Below are positions 46,047 to 58,102 of a DNA stretch of 64,000 nucleotides, piece by piece. The stretch spans positions 99,782,267 to 99,846,266 of the forward strand of contig NC_089496.1 in NCBI RefSeq assembly GCF_036850765.1. The letters run 5' to 3'. The translations under genes were made by a program, and so were the position numbers. The notes beneath the pieces are model-generated. The model did not search any database, had not been told where the DNA came from, and saw nothing but the letters and a program-made list of their open reading frames with translations. Numbering within the stretch: the stretch's first letter is position 1; each line of letters begins with the position of its first letter. This DNA comes from Saccopteryx bilineata. Its lineage: Eukaryota; Chordata; Mammalia; Chiroptera; Emballonuridae.

Positions 46047-48352
46047 CACACATGGGTGCTATAAATAGCTGTGTGGACAATTAAAGTTGTTCACAAAGTG
46101 TCAGGGAATTATCTTATTCTTAAAGTCAGTGACCATTTCGTTTTGGTCAAGTTGTGTATTTTACAATTAAAGGTTACTGGTTCCTCTATCTGGTGGTCTA
46201 TTTGGCTTCCGATCTTGAAGCAGTTTGTGAAGGAAAGTTGTTCTTGACTCTGAAACTGAAGCTTTTCCAGATATGCTCACTCACCCTGTTTCTACTTAAG
46301 GCTAGTAGAGACCAGGCTGTTCATGGTATTGCCCTGGCTCCTCCTGCTTGGCCCTGAGTTGTTCCTATAATGATTATGCTTCTTTTTGCCTTCTGAACCT
46401 GAATGTACAACATAGCCTGCTCTTGGATCCTCTTAAGTCAATAGTAGTGTTTGGTCTTCTTATGTCTGCTCCTGAGTGATCCTTCAGGTCTTAGATTAGA
46501 GTGATCTTGGTGTCTTCTGTGGTCATTCTCAGAATGGGAACTCTGATAAAGAGTCATTTGGGACCCAACCCTGTAATGGGGGGCTACCCTCCTGGATCAC
46601 CAAGGGCAAAGGGGTTCAGGCAAATGGAACAAAAAAGGATGTCAGAAATCCATATCCATCCTGGGAATAATGCTAGCAAGATAATTGTCATAGATGCCTT
46701 CTCAAAATGACACTGGGTGGTTGCTCTTCCATCTTATATCTATGCGATCACACCCAAGTACCAGCTATTTGGAGCTCACAGGTTGTGAGGGTGGATACCA
46801 TTCTGAATATAGGCCTGTACTTGCTTTAGTTGAGTTGAATGAATTCGAGATCAGAGCTGACATCCACTGCCGTTTGTGCTGAAGCCATGATTCCTATTGA
46901 CTGCTTTAAGCATGTGATGCATGACAGAGACACTAAGGCAGAACATCTCAAAGAATGTGTGGACATATTTTTGACCTACCACAAAGAGTGCTGGCATTTG
47001 TCACTTGCAAGGAGCCTTGTGGTTCAAACCTGTGGCAGATGGGTTTCCTGAGGTCTTGTGTTTGTAGATGACATGCTTGGACTCAGAGTAGCTTCATGTC
47101 AGTCAAAGACTATCCTGTTCCCTCCCTGCTTGTCTCTTGCAAGGTCATTAATAGGTTGGTTTTACTTGGACAACCACGTGACTTGTTGATGGAAGATCCA
47201 GGACTTGAACACTTGTTTCTCTCTTGCTCATTCTGGGTCTCATCCTGTTGGTTGAGATGAGCTGAGCTCTATGCGTCTCCCACCATTCCATCTTCCCAGC
47301 CCTTGCCAGAGGCTGTAGAGGCAAACCAGGGCTAGATCCTGATCTGCTCTAAGCAACAAGACTGAAAATATCAAGTGCTAATGAATTTTCCTTCTCCTTG
47401 TTGAAGCTGTAAGTTTCTTACCACTAACCATGAACGGATATTTTTAAAAAGTCACAGTGGTTCCTTTGTTCCTCTCCGTTTGTATTTTGCCTTTTCTCTC
47501 CCCAGGTCGTACATGAATATGTTTTTCCAAAAAGTGAGTTAAGAAAGGAAAATCAAATCACTGACATCTGCCAATCAGTCTCACCCCTTGTTTCCTCGAT
47601 TCTTCCGGGTGGAACGTAAGACTCTTCATTAGTGGTAGTTCTTCCTTTCTCCCCATTTTGGGTGGCAATTACTCAGGTAATATTTATCAATGACATGAAG
47701 ACTCTGCGTTAAAATACTTCACTAAAAAGTCAAGAAAAACTCTGAGGATAAGATTATTTATTTATTAGTAAAATTAAATTGGTTGACAGCTGTGGTTTTA
47801 TACCTTCCTCTCCTGAAAGACAACATCCGAACAAACCAAGTCTGAAATAACTAACCTTTAATTCAACAACTGGGAGCAGTTGAATTCTGTTTTTGCAGCC
47901 GTACTGTTGTGAGACATTTAAAGGCCAAGTCTTGTAACATTTGCAGATGTCAGCCCAGGGTACAAGAAGAGAAAACTGTCACTGATTTTTTCAGTTGTGA
48001 GTATAATTCCCATTATGAAAAAATGCGAACCAGGTGATAACTGCTACAAATAAACTAATAGAAAAATCTCCAGAAAACCTGGCAGTTAGTATTTGGAAGC
48101 CTTCTAATGTTCTCTATTTTGGGGGAGGGGAGAGATTTGCTCTGTGAGATATATACTTCCATTTGCATATGTGCTTGTATCTGATGAAGAGGTTTACTAA
48201 ACGCTCTTTTATTTGGTTCTCTGGGTTGTTAGATAATGCCATGTTAGGGTCCCTGCCAATCCCAGGGCACGCCTCCATCATGATAGTATTCTGGTACCTC
48301 CATGCTATTCCTGTGGGTGGATGTCCACAGGGACCAAGAGTCGTTCTTAGGC
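46047..48352. other. No gene recognised; possible decayed element at 46.1-47.1 kb
   Basis: 46150-47060 has several short open frames in neighbouring registers, as a decayed coding sequence would. I cannot identify it. 47750-48130 is AT-rich and unassigned. Confidence 0.35.
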
Positions 48353-48560
48353 CCTAGCTGGTGATGCAGTGGATAGAGCGACGTTCTGGAGCACAGGGGT
48401 CCCTGGCTTGAGCCTGGGGTCACTGGCTCGATCCCAAGGGCACCACATCGACACAAAGTCGCTGGTTTGAGCCCTGGTCAGGGCACTCATAAGAAGCAAT
48501 GAATGGCACAACTAAGTGGAATAACGAGTTGATTCTTCTTTTTCTCTTCCTCTCTCTCTA
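48353..48560 (+). mobile_element. tRNA-derived SINE variant, plus orientation
   Basis: It starts 'ggccctagctggtgatgcagtggatagagcg', repeats 'ctggcttgagcctggggtc' and 'ctggctcgatcccaagggc' units, then 'agggcactcataagaagcaatgaat' and ends in a CT-rich segment and a short A-rich tail. It resembles the second family in part, with a shorter and different middle. I could not fix a target duplication. Confidence 0.78.
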
Positions 48561-49218
48561 AAAAGAAAAGGTTGTGTTGCTCTTTAAAAATACAAGGCAG
48601 AACCTGGGGTAAGGGGTGGGGTTGAGTATATTTATCTTCTTTAAGCCCCACAGGTGGTTCTGGGCCATTCTTCTTGAGTAGACATCTGTGGAAAGGAGAT
48701 GAAAGAAACAGACTTTGTGAATCAGTGTTTTCAGGGGTCACAAAGCCCATCCTTCTCATTTTCCTCCTGAGAGGGTAAATGAGTTTCCTCGGGAAGCACA
48801 GCAAAGAAGTAGCAGAGCGGAGACCAGAGAACTCCGGTTTGTGGCCCCCACGACTTGGCTTCCCCGGTGCTCAGTTCTGTGTTTGTGGCTAGAATCCTAT
48901 CAGACCAGCTCTGCTGTGCCGAGACACGGGTCTGGCAGGTGAGGCTGGGCAGTCTTCACCAGGCTTGTAGGCAGGAAGAAACACAAAGAAACGAAAGAAC
49001 CATACGGGAGCATCCCATGGGCTCACGCCGCTCCTCATCCCCGGGATGAGTCAGAAACAGCGTGTTAGCGACACTACAGCCAGAACCAAGAAGCTGCAAA
49101 GTCACTAGGAGACACCGTCAAGAGGTTTATTATTCGTTAAGACGGTGAGCAGCCTGCCCACATCTGACATCTGGACTCTGGGCTCTTGGAAACACCTAAG
49201 AAAGAGGGAAACCTTAAG
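48561..49218. other. No gene; weak antisense MIR near 48.8 kb
   Basis: 'gagagggtaaatgagtttcctc' and 'agaagtagcagagcggagacc' at 48770-48825 could be a decayed antisense MIR. The rest is unassigned. Confidence 0.35.
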
Positions 49219-49352
49219 AGTGAAGCACAGCCTGGCCTGTGGTGGTGCAGTGGATTAAGCATCGGCCTGGAAACACTGACGTTACCGGTTCAAAACCCTG
49301 GGCTTGCCTGGTCAAGGCACATATGGGAGTTGATGCTTCCTGCTCCTCACCC

Positions 49353-49392
<40 letters not shown>

Positions 49393-49449
49393 ATCTGTCT
49401 CTCTCCTCTAAAAATAAAAATGGATAAAGAGTGAACCAGTGAAGCACAG
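49219..49449 (+). mobile_element. Ves-like SINE, full length, plus orientation
   Basis: The element is 49231-49437, with a 12-bp duplication AGTGAAGCACAG at 49219-49230 and 49438-49449. The head 'cctggcctgtggtggtgcagtggattaagc' is tRNA-like, with 'ggttcaaaaccctgg' as a weak B box, then 'cacatatgggagttgatgcttcc', (CT)n at 49356-49388 and an A-rich tail. It is the short SINE type of this window. Confidence 0.92.
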
Positions 49450-51839
49450 TTTTTGGAAAACAAAAATGAGCAGCAAGAACACCTTAGGAGGCCTCGGTCT
49501 GCTCACCTTTGCCTGAAAGGTTGTCCTTTCGTGCTGCCTGCGACAGCAGATTGCCCTCCCCAGCCATCTCCGTGCGCTTTGCGTACAAGGTTTAAAAATA
49601 GACTCAGATGGCCTTGGAGAGCAGCAATGAGGCCCCGCTCCACCTCGCGCATGCGCACTGTGCCAAGGACCGGCAGCTCGCGCCGAGTGGTCTGACCATG
49701 TGACACATGGATTTAAAATGAACCATTAACGGCCACTGGATAAAGTTCACATGCTGATGTGTGACTTGCAATCTCCCTCCTGATCTTGCGGAACACCCCA
49801 TGGATTTTCAGCCCCGTCCTTCCTTGCATTCCCAGCTCCCATGTGCCCAGCTTGGGTGACCCAGCGCTCCGGGTTAGCATTCCCAGGTCTACTCTGGTGG
49901 TCTCTCTGCTGCAACGCCTGCCCTCTTGCTGGTTTCGACTGCTTACTTCAGGACTCAGTTAGGGCTACCTCCCCTGGAAGGTGTCTCTAGCAATGCCCTC
50001 CCTCCCCCTAGGGATGAAAGGGACAAGGGAGAATCCAGAAATTCTTGGTTAAGGGATGTATCTCCAGCCAGCAAAATATTTTCAACCTGAGACACATTAA
50101 GCCCTAGGACAAATACCTTCATAAGATCTTGGCCGTCATGCATTTGTTCTGACCTCTGATTGCCTTAAGTTTCCCCCTTCAAGTCCTGCATTTGCACAAA
50201 TATTTCAGGTTAAAGGGTCCTGAGGTAGTCCCACAAAGACCAAAGAAACTCAAAGCTCCTCTGATTAAATCTTTGGAAAGAGGCAAGTCTGGAAAAAGAT
50301 CGTGGGTGCTGCTATTGGCTCACAGAGCTTCCTGGAATCAAATTGATTTAAAAAAACCCAAAACAACCTCCCCCCAAAAAACACCTAAGAGTTTCTCAAG
50401 AGAGCTGTATTGCCAAAAGTGCCACCAGCCCGAATAAAAGAGACAGCGATTATTCACGATGGAAAACCACCCTGAGGATTCCACTCTTTACAGGCTGGAA
50501 AAGCATGCAGAGAAAGCCACGCAGCCTCCACGATGGGCATGTTCTTCACTGTAGGATGATAGACAAGAAAGGGCATCCCAGAGAATGTGGTCAAGAGCTG
50601 TGGAGAACAGACAAAGGGGCTACTCTGGGATCGCACCATAGTCCATGGCTATTCATCTACATAAAGCTTCCCTGGCAGCTCCTCGAATTGAATCACCCGA
50701 ATGCACAAGCCTTAGGTGACTCAGGGTGACATTCCCAGGGACGTCTCAGCTTCTTCTTGCATATCCTTGCTCCTCTTTCAGTTGTGTTTGTGCTTGAGGA
50801 AAAGAAAAGCAATGGGGGTTTCTCTTCTTCGCTGAGTCAACAAATTCCGAAAGGCACCTGCAATTAAAAAATGAACTTAAGAAAGCTCAACCCTCGCCCA
50901 AGTCACTGGGGTAACTTATATTTTCTGGAAATATTAGAAAGTCTTAAATTCCCATTCATTTTTTTCTGGTCTTTTCTCCAGCTGTTTGCTTAGTTTGAAA
51001 TAGGAAACAAAACTAGTTATTTTTGGTTCTGATTCCGAGGCCCAATTCCTCCAGAACTGAGTTGAAGTTTCCAGCTCTGTGGGAGGATATAAAATTATTT
51101 TTGCTATTATAGCTTGGATTTCTTTTTTAAAGTGAGAACATTCATTCTGAGCAATAAAAGACTCAAATTCACAAACGCAAGGAGTGACCTCACACAGTCA
51201 TGATGCTGGATCTTATACAACCCATCCAGATATTTTAAGAGCAGGACAGACCAATGAGTGTTCATATAAAAGGTTAGAGAAGTAGGTTAAAGGAAAAAAA
51301 TAGTATCCTCATCAATGTGACTCACCTACCACCCTTGGGACTGGCAATATGACTCAGACTTTTAAGTAGGTGACAATACTTATAGAAAAATATGACCTAG
51401 TGGTGTTTATCAGCACTCCTTAGTTGGCTGGTTGTCACCCGTTTGATTCTCCCGTCCCTGTAGAATTTTGGGTATTTTGGAGGGTATTTTGGGCCTTTTC
51501 ACAGAGTGGTCCAAAGGATCCTGCTGACAGTTGACAAGTAATCCTGTCAAGGTCTAGATTGCAACCTCCACACTTGCAAAGCTGCAGCAGAAAGCATCGA
51601 AGGAAATTTCTTATTAAACTGCTGGGAGAAATCAAGCCCCAAGGCCCTATTTACAAGCCCGCAGGGCCTGCTTGGAGCAGACTTTCCTCAGATCCTAAAT
51701 CAGTGTTAGTCTCAAGCCGAGGTCGGCTCCAAGTGCACAGCCAGATTCCCAGGCCCTGTGGCTGTGGCCTTTGCCTCTGTTTTGTCTATCTGGAAATGAG
51801 AGGCATTGGTTTGCAGAAAGAGGCCACCAGGAGGCTGGG
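49450..51839. other. No gene or named repeat
   Basis: Mixed composition. 50870-51140 is AT-rich and unique-looking. Open frames are short and lack domains. Confidence 0.35.
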
Positions 51840-52035
51840 ATTTCATAGGAGCCTGGCCCAGGCCAGCTGGGTCACTTCAGGCTGATTTCTTTTTGGTTCA
51901 TGTTCTTCATCAGCTGAATGGGGATGATCCTATCAGCCTCCTTTGTTGGGTTACAGTCAGAAACAGTCAGATAATGTGCTTGAAGCCTTTGGAATGCTAT
52001 GGCACACAAAGGCACTCAGAATTTCAGCTATTATG
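51840..52035 (+). mobile_element. MIR SINE
   Basis: 'ctgggtcacttcaggctgatttc', 'cttcatcagctgaatggggatgatcctatcagcctcc' and 'gataatgtgcttgaagcc' follow the MIR order. Confidence 0.65.
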
Positions 52036-52960
52036 TACTTAAGGAGAGGCCCTGCTGTTAGTCAGGCATGCTGATGGCTTTCAGCAATTTCTGTGTCTAC
52101 AAAAGGGTGCTCACGGGGCTTGTGGGAGAATAAAATACAACTGGGAGGAGATTTGGTGGGCATACTCCTCTACTCTCTATGCTCCCTTAGAATGACACGT
52201 TGGCATGCTCAAGGTCAAGGTGGCAGAGCTTCCTCAGTTCCCACCAAGGGCTCCTTTGACTCTTACGTCTTGAATACAGCAGGCCCAGTCCTCGGGTCCT
52301 CACTGTCTCCCTTTTCAGACACAGCCTTGCCATCTATTCAAGGACAAATCCTGGCCACCTCTCTCACTGGCCAGGTGTGATGGAAGTGTCCCCCAGATCA
52401 AACTGAGCCCTGTTTTTACTACATACTGCTGGTTTGGCACATTGAAGCGCACAGTTTTGAACCCAAAGATGTCAAAAGAGTACATCTCTGCAGAAGGGTT
52501 TTCTTAAAGGGGCAGTGAGGGGATACGTTAATACATACTACACACATTAAATCTTTATATAAATAACACTGCTCTTAGCTCCTGTATCACATCCCACGCT
52601 TTCTCCACTGGCCTCTCCCTAACACAACTCAGTTCTCTCTCTCTTACCACTGTTCACCTCCCCCTCCAACTCTATTAAGTGAGACCTTTTCATTCCCTTG
52701 AGGCTTCTCCTCTCTGCATATCCACTTGTTACCTAGTTAGAGAAGTGGCATCAATAAACATCTTCCCAGTGGGGGTGTAGGACTGAAGTTCGGGCATGTT
52801 GGAAGAAGGTCATTTGATTTGACTGGTCAGGAAGAACTCTTGGTCAGTTCCACTCACCACGCTACTTCCCAAGGTTGGAGGGACTTGGTGGCAATGTGAG
52901 TTTATTATCTGCTCTTGGATCAGATCACAGATATAAAGAGCACTTGGCTGCAAGTTCAAC
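52036..52960. other. No feature recognised
   Basis: Mixed composition. No supported call. Confidence 0.3.
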
Positions 52961-52964
52961 ATGA

Positions 52965-53065
52965 GGGGCATTTGACATGTGGTCCAAGGATCACAGCCTG
53001 CTCCCTCCCACCTCCCCATTCCAGATTCTTCCATTCTGTAAACCAGAAACAGCAAGGGTCCCAAG
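52965..53065 (+). repeat. First copy of a local 100-bp repeat
   Basis: The blocks GTGGTCCAAGGATCACAGCC, CCCATTCC and TAAACCAG ... AGCAAGGGT recur in the same order and direction at 53822-53921. The copies differ at many positions, roughly one in four or five. They could be two copies of one old repeat family, or a local duplication. Confidence 0.65.
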
Positions 53066-53370
53066 AACCAGAGGACAGCTGTGCCTGGCACTCAGTAAGA
53101 TGCTGGTGCTTTTCCTCCTTGTCAATCGACACGAAACCTCGGACCAATCATACTCAACACAGAGTGATACTTTCCAATTGGATGCAGTTAAGAATTCTCA
53201 ATGCATTTTCATGAGCATAATTTCTTTGATTTTTCAACAGCCTCCGTGAGGTAGTCACATCTTTCAATCATTCAACCAATACTGGCTGAAAGTTCTGTCT
53301 GGGTTCCTGGGACACGGGCTTTCACTTTTAAAACCAGGATAGTCACAGGCAAACTGGGATGAGTTGATTG

Positions 53371-53599
53371 GTCTAGCCTCGTGGTCGGCAAACTGTGGCT
53401 CATGAGCCACATGCGGCTCTTTGGCCCCTTGAGTGCGGCTCTTCCACAAAATACCACATGCGGGCGCTACCTCAATAAGGAGTGTACCTACCTTTATAGT
53501 TTAAGTTTAAAAAATTTGGCCCTCAAAAGAAATTTCAATTGTTGTACTGTTGATATTTGGCTCTGCTGACTGATGAGTTTGCCGACCACTGGTCTAGCC
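53371..53599 (+). mobile_element. Non-autonomous hAT transposon, 213 bp, with 8-bp duplication
   Basis: The element is 53379-53591, flanked by GTCTAGCC at 53371-53378 and 53592-53599. The ends GTGGTCGGCAAACTGTGGCT and AGTTTGCCGACCACTG are inverted, and the left tip has lost its CA. No coding part. A (CCCTGC)n-like run follows directly at 53597-53633. Confidence 0.94.
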
Positions 53600-53633
53600 C
53601 CTGCCCCTGCCCCTGCCCCTGCCCTGCCCTTCC
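53597..53633. repeat. (CCCTGC)n hexanucleotide repeat
   Basis: About five CCCTGC units, the last ones shortened to CCCTG. It starts within the right target duplication of the hAT. Confidence 0.9.
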
Positions 53634-53821
53634 TGCTGAGATGAACCAGATAGAAGCGTCCCATCACACAAGGCATCTCCACGCTGGTTATCTTGGTGCA
53701 TTCAACTTACTGATGGATATCAAACTGAACTGTTGCAATGTGAAGTTCAGAATATGCTAAATTCTTATCTTCATTCTTTAGGTTTCCGATTCATGCATTA
53801 GGCTGACAGGTTGACAGGAGT

Positions 53822-53921
53822 GGGCTTTGACTTGTGGTCCTAGGATCACAGCCCACACCCTCCTACTTTCCCATTCCCTGTTGTCATCTCCGCCATTCCA
53901 TAAACCAGCTAGAGCAAGGGT
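53822..53921 (+). repeat. Second copy of a local 100-bp repeat
   Basis: Related in order and direction to 52965-53065. Its right end is broken by the hAT that starts at 53915, and the sequence continues after 54389 with 'gagttagagtaagggtc', which matches the 'agcaagggtccc' of the first copy. Confidence 0.65.
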
Positions 53922-54397
53922 ACCCAAACTATGGCCGGTGGGTTGCATGCAGCCCCCTGAGGCCATTTATCCCCCCCCCCCCGCACTTCCGGAAGGGGCA
54001 CCTCTTTCATTGGTGGTCAGTGAGCAAAGCGCAGCGTCACTCACGTACAGTACTACTTCCGATGAGGCAGGACACATGTGTCACAGCTCCAGAAGCGCAT
54101 CATATCACTTGTTACGGCTAGCAGTGACAAATATGGAACCGAACATTAACCATCTCATTAGCCAAAAGCAGGCCTATAGTTCCCATTGAAATACTGGTCA
54201 GTTTGTTGATTTAAATTTACTTGTTCTTTATTTTAAATATTGCATTTGTTCCTGTTTTGTTTTTTTACTTTAAAATAAGATATGTGCAGTGTGCATAGGG
54301 ATTTGTTCATAGTTTTTTTAAAGTCCGGCCCCCCAACGGTCTGAGGGACAGGTAACTGGCCCCCTGTGTAAAAAGTTTGGGGACCCCTGAGTTAGAG
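53907..54397 (+). mobile_element. Non-autonomous hAT transposon, 475 bp, with 8-bp duplication
   Basis: The element is 53915-54389. The duplication AGCTAGAG (53907-53914) against AGTTAGAG (54390-54397) has one transition. The tips are CAAGGGTACCCAAACTATGG and AAAGTTTGGGGACCCCTG. A poly-C run lies at 53971-53984. The coding signal is weak: 54114-54190 gives a short frame with NMEPNINHLISQK, which may be the N-terminus of a lost transposase. Confidence 0.93.
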
Positions 54398-55354
54398 TAA
54401 GGGTCTTTGGGGCCAGAGCCCAGTTAGTCCCTGCATTGGAAAAGACAGAATGGTGAATTAGGTATTGTCTGGCTTTTCAAAAGCTATTGTCTAGTGTTGG
54501 TGGGGGTGGAGGGACATTAGGACAATAATAAACTGCTGGGGCCTCAGGTCAAGCCCTTAAGGTACCACCCACTCTTTCTCGCCTCTTCTTTTGATTCCTC
54601 TGCGGCCTCCTGTCCCCTACCCCCACTCCCATGCACCTTTTCCTTTGACATTTCTTTCTAATCCTCTTCTGTGTCTTCAACGACTACCTCTATACAGATG
54701 TCATCTATTAAAATTGGGATTAAAATAAGTAAATTGGTTGATTGCTGATTATATACATTCAGTGAGAAACATCCTGATATCAAATAGACCTCCCAGGAAA
54801 TTCCTCCTTGGGGGAGGTAATCTGCTGATCAAGAGATAAGAATTTCTGTCTAGTTGTCAAGAATGTCATTTAATTGCTTTCCTGGGACAGATGAGTTTAG
54901 GATGAGTTTGGGTAGCAGCAGCCAAATTCCATTGTGTCACAAAGCTTCTATATAACCAGGAACCTTGCTAATTGAATAGTGTCCTATTATGTGACCAGAT
55001 CATGCATTTCCAGGAAGGACAAAGTAATCCAATTTGTGTTGAAATGTCAGCCCGAGCTGCAGATACTCTTGGTATGAGCTGTAGCATTTTCTTTGGCTGT
55101 TGTCGAGTATGTGGTTGCCTAACTCTGAGAGCTATGCAAGGCATTTGGTACCGTTCCTCATCTGTTGAAGTATGACTCTCAGCTCATTGTTTTTTCTGAG
55201 GAATCATGTGTTATGCTTTTCTTTGGCATATTTAGCTGGGTGGTTTGACGGGGTGGGTTGATCTCTCCCTAAACAACACCAAAACACACCATAGAAAGCG
55301 TGATCTTTGTCACCCTTGACTTAGGGAATGGTGGTTGTCATCCAGTTCTTTTGC
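54398..55354. other. No feature recognised
   Basis: Mixed, partly AT-rich. No supported call. Confidence 0.3.
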
Positions 55355-55470
55355 TCCTCATTCATTCACCCCTCCATAAATATCCATAGAGCGCTAACTA
55401 TATGCCAGGTGTCCTTCTGGTTGCTGGAAAGACAGCAGGGAACAGGCCACGATGAGGAGGCAGCATCCGA
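55355..55470 (+). mobile_element. Fragment of an old 'ATTCATTCA...ATATCC' repeat, probably LINE-2-like
   Basis: 'tcattcattcacccctccataaatatcc', 'tatgccaggtgtccttctgg' and 'gacagcagggaacaggcc' follow a common mammalian pattern. It lies directly before a MIR. Related fragments are at 17.7 and 53.27 kb. Confidence 0.5.
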
Positions 55471-55640
55471 ATTGACATCCAACTGCTGTGTGACCTTGAA
55501 TCGTTTCTTTACCTCTCTAAGCCTCAGTTTCTTTACCCAAAAAGTAGAGCAAAATTTCCCCTTGACCTGTGAGGCCATGAGAAGACTAAATGAAACAATA
55601 TACTATATGTAAGGCACTTCGAACCAGCTCCTAGAAGGAG
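55470..55640 (+). mobile_element. MIR SINE, plus orientation, one arm of an inverted pair
   Basis: 'gctgtgtgaccttgaatcg', 'ctaagcctcagtttctttaccc' and 'gtaaggcacttcgaacc' are a MIR core and 3' part. Positions 55486-55626 match the reverse complement of 56555-56696 at about 131 of 141 positions, far above what two independent MIR copies normally show. Confidence 0.85.
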
Positions 55641-56524
55641 CCAGATGTGCAAAGAGCCGAGCGCAGAATGTTCTAGGCAGAGGAAAGAGCCAGCAGAGGC
55701 TCCTAAGGAGAGAAACAACTCCCTCTCTTTCTTTTTTTTAGGATCAGTGTGGCTGGAACGGAGTAAGTGTGGGGAACATGGTGTATGCCGGTGAGGTCTG
55801 GAGAGGTAGACTGGAGCGAGGTGACTCCGTGCCGTGCGACTTTATGCTAAGTGCAACGAGAAAGCACTGGAGGAATTTGCAGTGGGAGAATGAAGGGCCT
55901 GCTCTGAGTTTTAAAGGCTCCCTCTGGTTGCTCTGTGGGAGAATGGGTTATGGGGCAGCCAGGGTGGGACAATCAAGAAAAATGCTGCAACATTCTAGGG
56001 TGAGAAATAATGGCGGCTTGGACCAGGGGAGTGGCGGGGGGTTGGGAGAGAAGCTGGCAGATCCAGGACATGTTTGGAGAAAGCACTTGCTGGCGGGTTG
56101 GGTTTTGGATGTGTGGGTGGGAGAAGGAGAAAGAAAAAAGTCAGTGAGTCTGAGGCGTGTGGCTTGAGTACAAGGGGAGATGGTACCCCCATTCATGGAG
56201 ATTTGGGGGACTCTCAGGAACCTTGAGTGAGGACCACGTCTCGAGGCATGCTGCCACCGTCAGTGTGCTACATTTCTTGGGCCAATGACATATGACCCTT
56301 TTGGTTTCATGTTCCATCAACATGGGAATAAGTTTCCAGTAAACTATAAAAGGCAGTGAATTGAGACCTAGGAATGATGTCCTTCCTAGGAAGAAGAGAA
56401 GACCAAGAGGGGGGAAAAACAAACTGTACTGCTCATCTACTGCATTAGAATCAACAGGAAGTTGACTAACATGTTATTTTTGAAGCACTGTTTTATGTTT
56501 ATTATCACTGACAATGAAAACAGT
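55641..56524. other. Spacer between two inverted MIR copies, no gene recognised
   Basis: A 132-codon frame (55769-56167) has no domain. 'ggagcgaggtgactcc' and similar blocks are unassigned. No named repeat. Confidence 0.4.
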
Positions 56525-56755
56525 CTTTAGTGAGTGTTTGCTAAGTGTCAAGCATGGTTCTAAGTGCCTTACATATAGTATATTATTTTATTTAGTCTTC
56601 TCATAGCCTCACAGGTCAAGGGGAGATTTTATTCTACTTTTTAGGTGAAGAAACTAAGGCTTAGAGAGGTAAAGAAACGATTCAAGGTCACACAGCAAGG
56701 AAGTGGCAGAGCTTGGATTTAAACCCAGGTCCCTTGACTCCTTTGCTCCTAAGCA
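56525..56755 (-). mobile_element. MIR SINE, minus orientation, other arm of an inverted pair
   Basis: Nearly full MIR in antisense: 'gtcaagcatggttctaagtgcc', 'gaagaaactaaggcttagagagg', 'caaggtcacacagcaaggaagtggcagagcttggatttaaacccagg'. Its central 142 bases pair with 55486-55626. Confidence 0.88.
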
Positions 56756-57959
56756 CCCCACACCCGAGGTCCCCTTGGGCCATTAGCTGAGATCCTACCC
56801 CATCCTCAGGGCTGGGACAGGAGTTCCATCACAGAGCGGGATGGACATATGACCAGAGGCAGCCAGGAGTGTCCACACTATGTTGTTGGTGATTGCACTC
56901 ATTCCCTACTGAGCACAAGGGCTAAGGAAAATTCATGAACAGAGGCTGCAGGAAAGGTCTTTTGTTGGAAATGGAGTAGTACCTCTCACCCCAGCAGAGA
57001 ATTTGGAAATGTTTAGAGGCATCTGGCTTCACTTGGTGGCTGACAGTTGGTGTGCTTGTTACGTGGGAAGAGGGAACAGGACTGCTCAAGATCTGGCATG
57101 CATAGATGAACTGTCTCGCCCCAAATACCATGAGTCCCATTGAGACCCTGGTCCACCCGGTGACTCTCTGAACTTGAGACAGAGTGGGAGGCATTTCTCT
57201 TTTTCAAAGAGGCTGGAAAATATTGGTGGTTGTTGGCTGCTAATGGGAGCCCTGATTTAGGATTCAGATTGAAGATCCCTTCTGCCTTCAGAAATCTTGT
57301 AAAACTTTGGACAAACTGAAGGTAAATTTGAGGTGTCTGGTGAAGCTGAGGTGTTGTTTGCCCCTTTCCTCCACTTTTTATTTTTGCCAGTAAAATGAGT
57401 ACTTAACTGGGAAGCCCCAGCTGGCATAGTTGATATTACAGTCAACTCGAGGGCCCTTAATAAAGAATATTTGATTATACAAGGAACCCCAAATCTGTTT
57501 GTTTTCTGTTCACTTAATTTGATGTTTTAATGATGCTGCTAGTTATTTGAAATATTCTATTTCAATGTACCCTTTATTTATTGTACTTGTGCCCTGGGGC
57601 ATGCTGGCACAGACAGACATGTTTAAAAGTCTACTCTCAAATAATAAATTTCCACTGGAAACCAGAAGCAGAAAAGTTTTATATTAGGAATGCTTTAGAA
57701 TATATATAAAATATTTTTTAAAAATTAGTCCAAATTGGATTCCAGAGATAAACACAAGGGGACTTTAAAATTTTTTTAACTCCTAGTTTTAGATGTAAAA
57801 AATATAAAAACCCAGAGTAATGTTGTGGGTTAGATAACTGGAGACAGTGGCTTTAGTGCCAATTGTTGGAAAGGAGTCAATTAACAAATAATAACTTTGA
57901 AAGCAGCAGCTTAACTGGTTTCCTCCTCCTTCTCACTTTTATTTTAAACCAATTGGATG
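56756..57959. other. No gene or named repeat
   Basis: 57470-57800 is AT-rich. The open frames are short. Confidence 0.3.
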
Positions 57960-58100
57960 ATTTATGCATTTGTTTACCTCCTTCCCACGCTGTCTCCCCA
58001 CTCTGGGTTGCAAGCTCCCGGCCCAGAAGGGCCTCATCTGTCCATCTTCTCCTATGTCACAAGCGCCAGGCACAGCTGCTGCTCCACAAAGTTTGCTCAG
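57960..58100 (+). mobile_element. LINE-2 3'-end fragment
   Basis: 'tctgggttgcaagctcccggcccagaagggcctcatctgtcc', 'gcgccaggcacagctgctgc' and 'caaagtttgctcag' resemble the L2 3' end. Confidence 0.5.
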
Positions 58101-58102
58101 TG

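Noticed and set aside
46600..47060. Short IDAFSK and HWVVALP strings that recall Ty3-type integrase
   Set aside because: They lie in different frames, are very short, and the following text shows no integrase catalytic spacing. I could not support an element.
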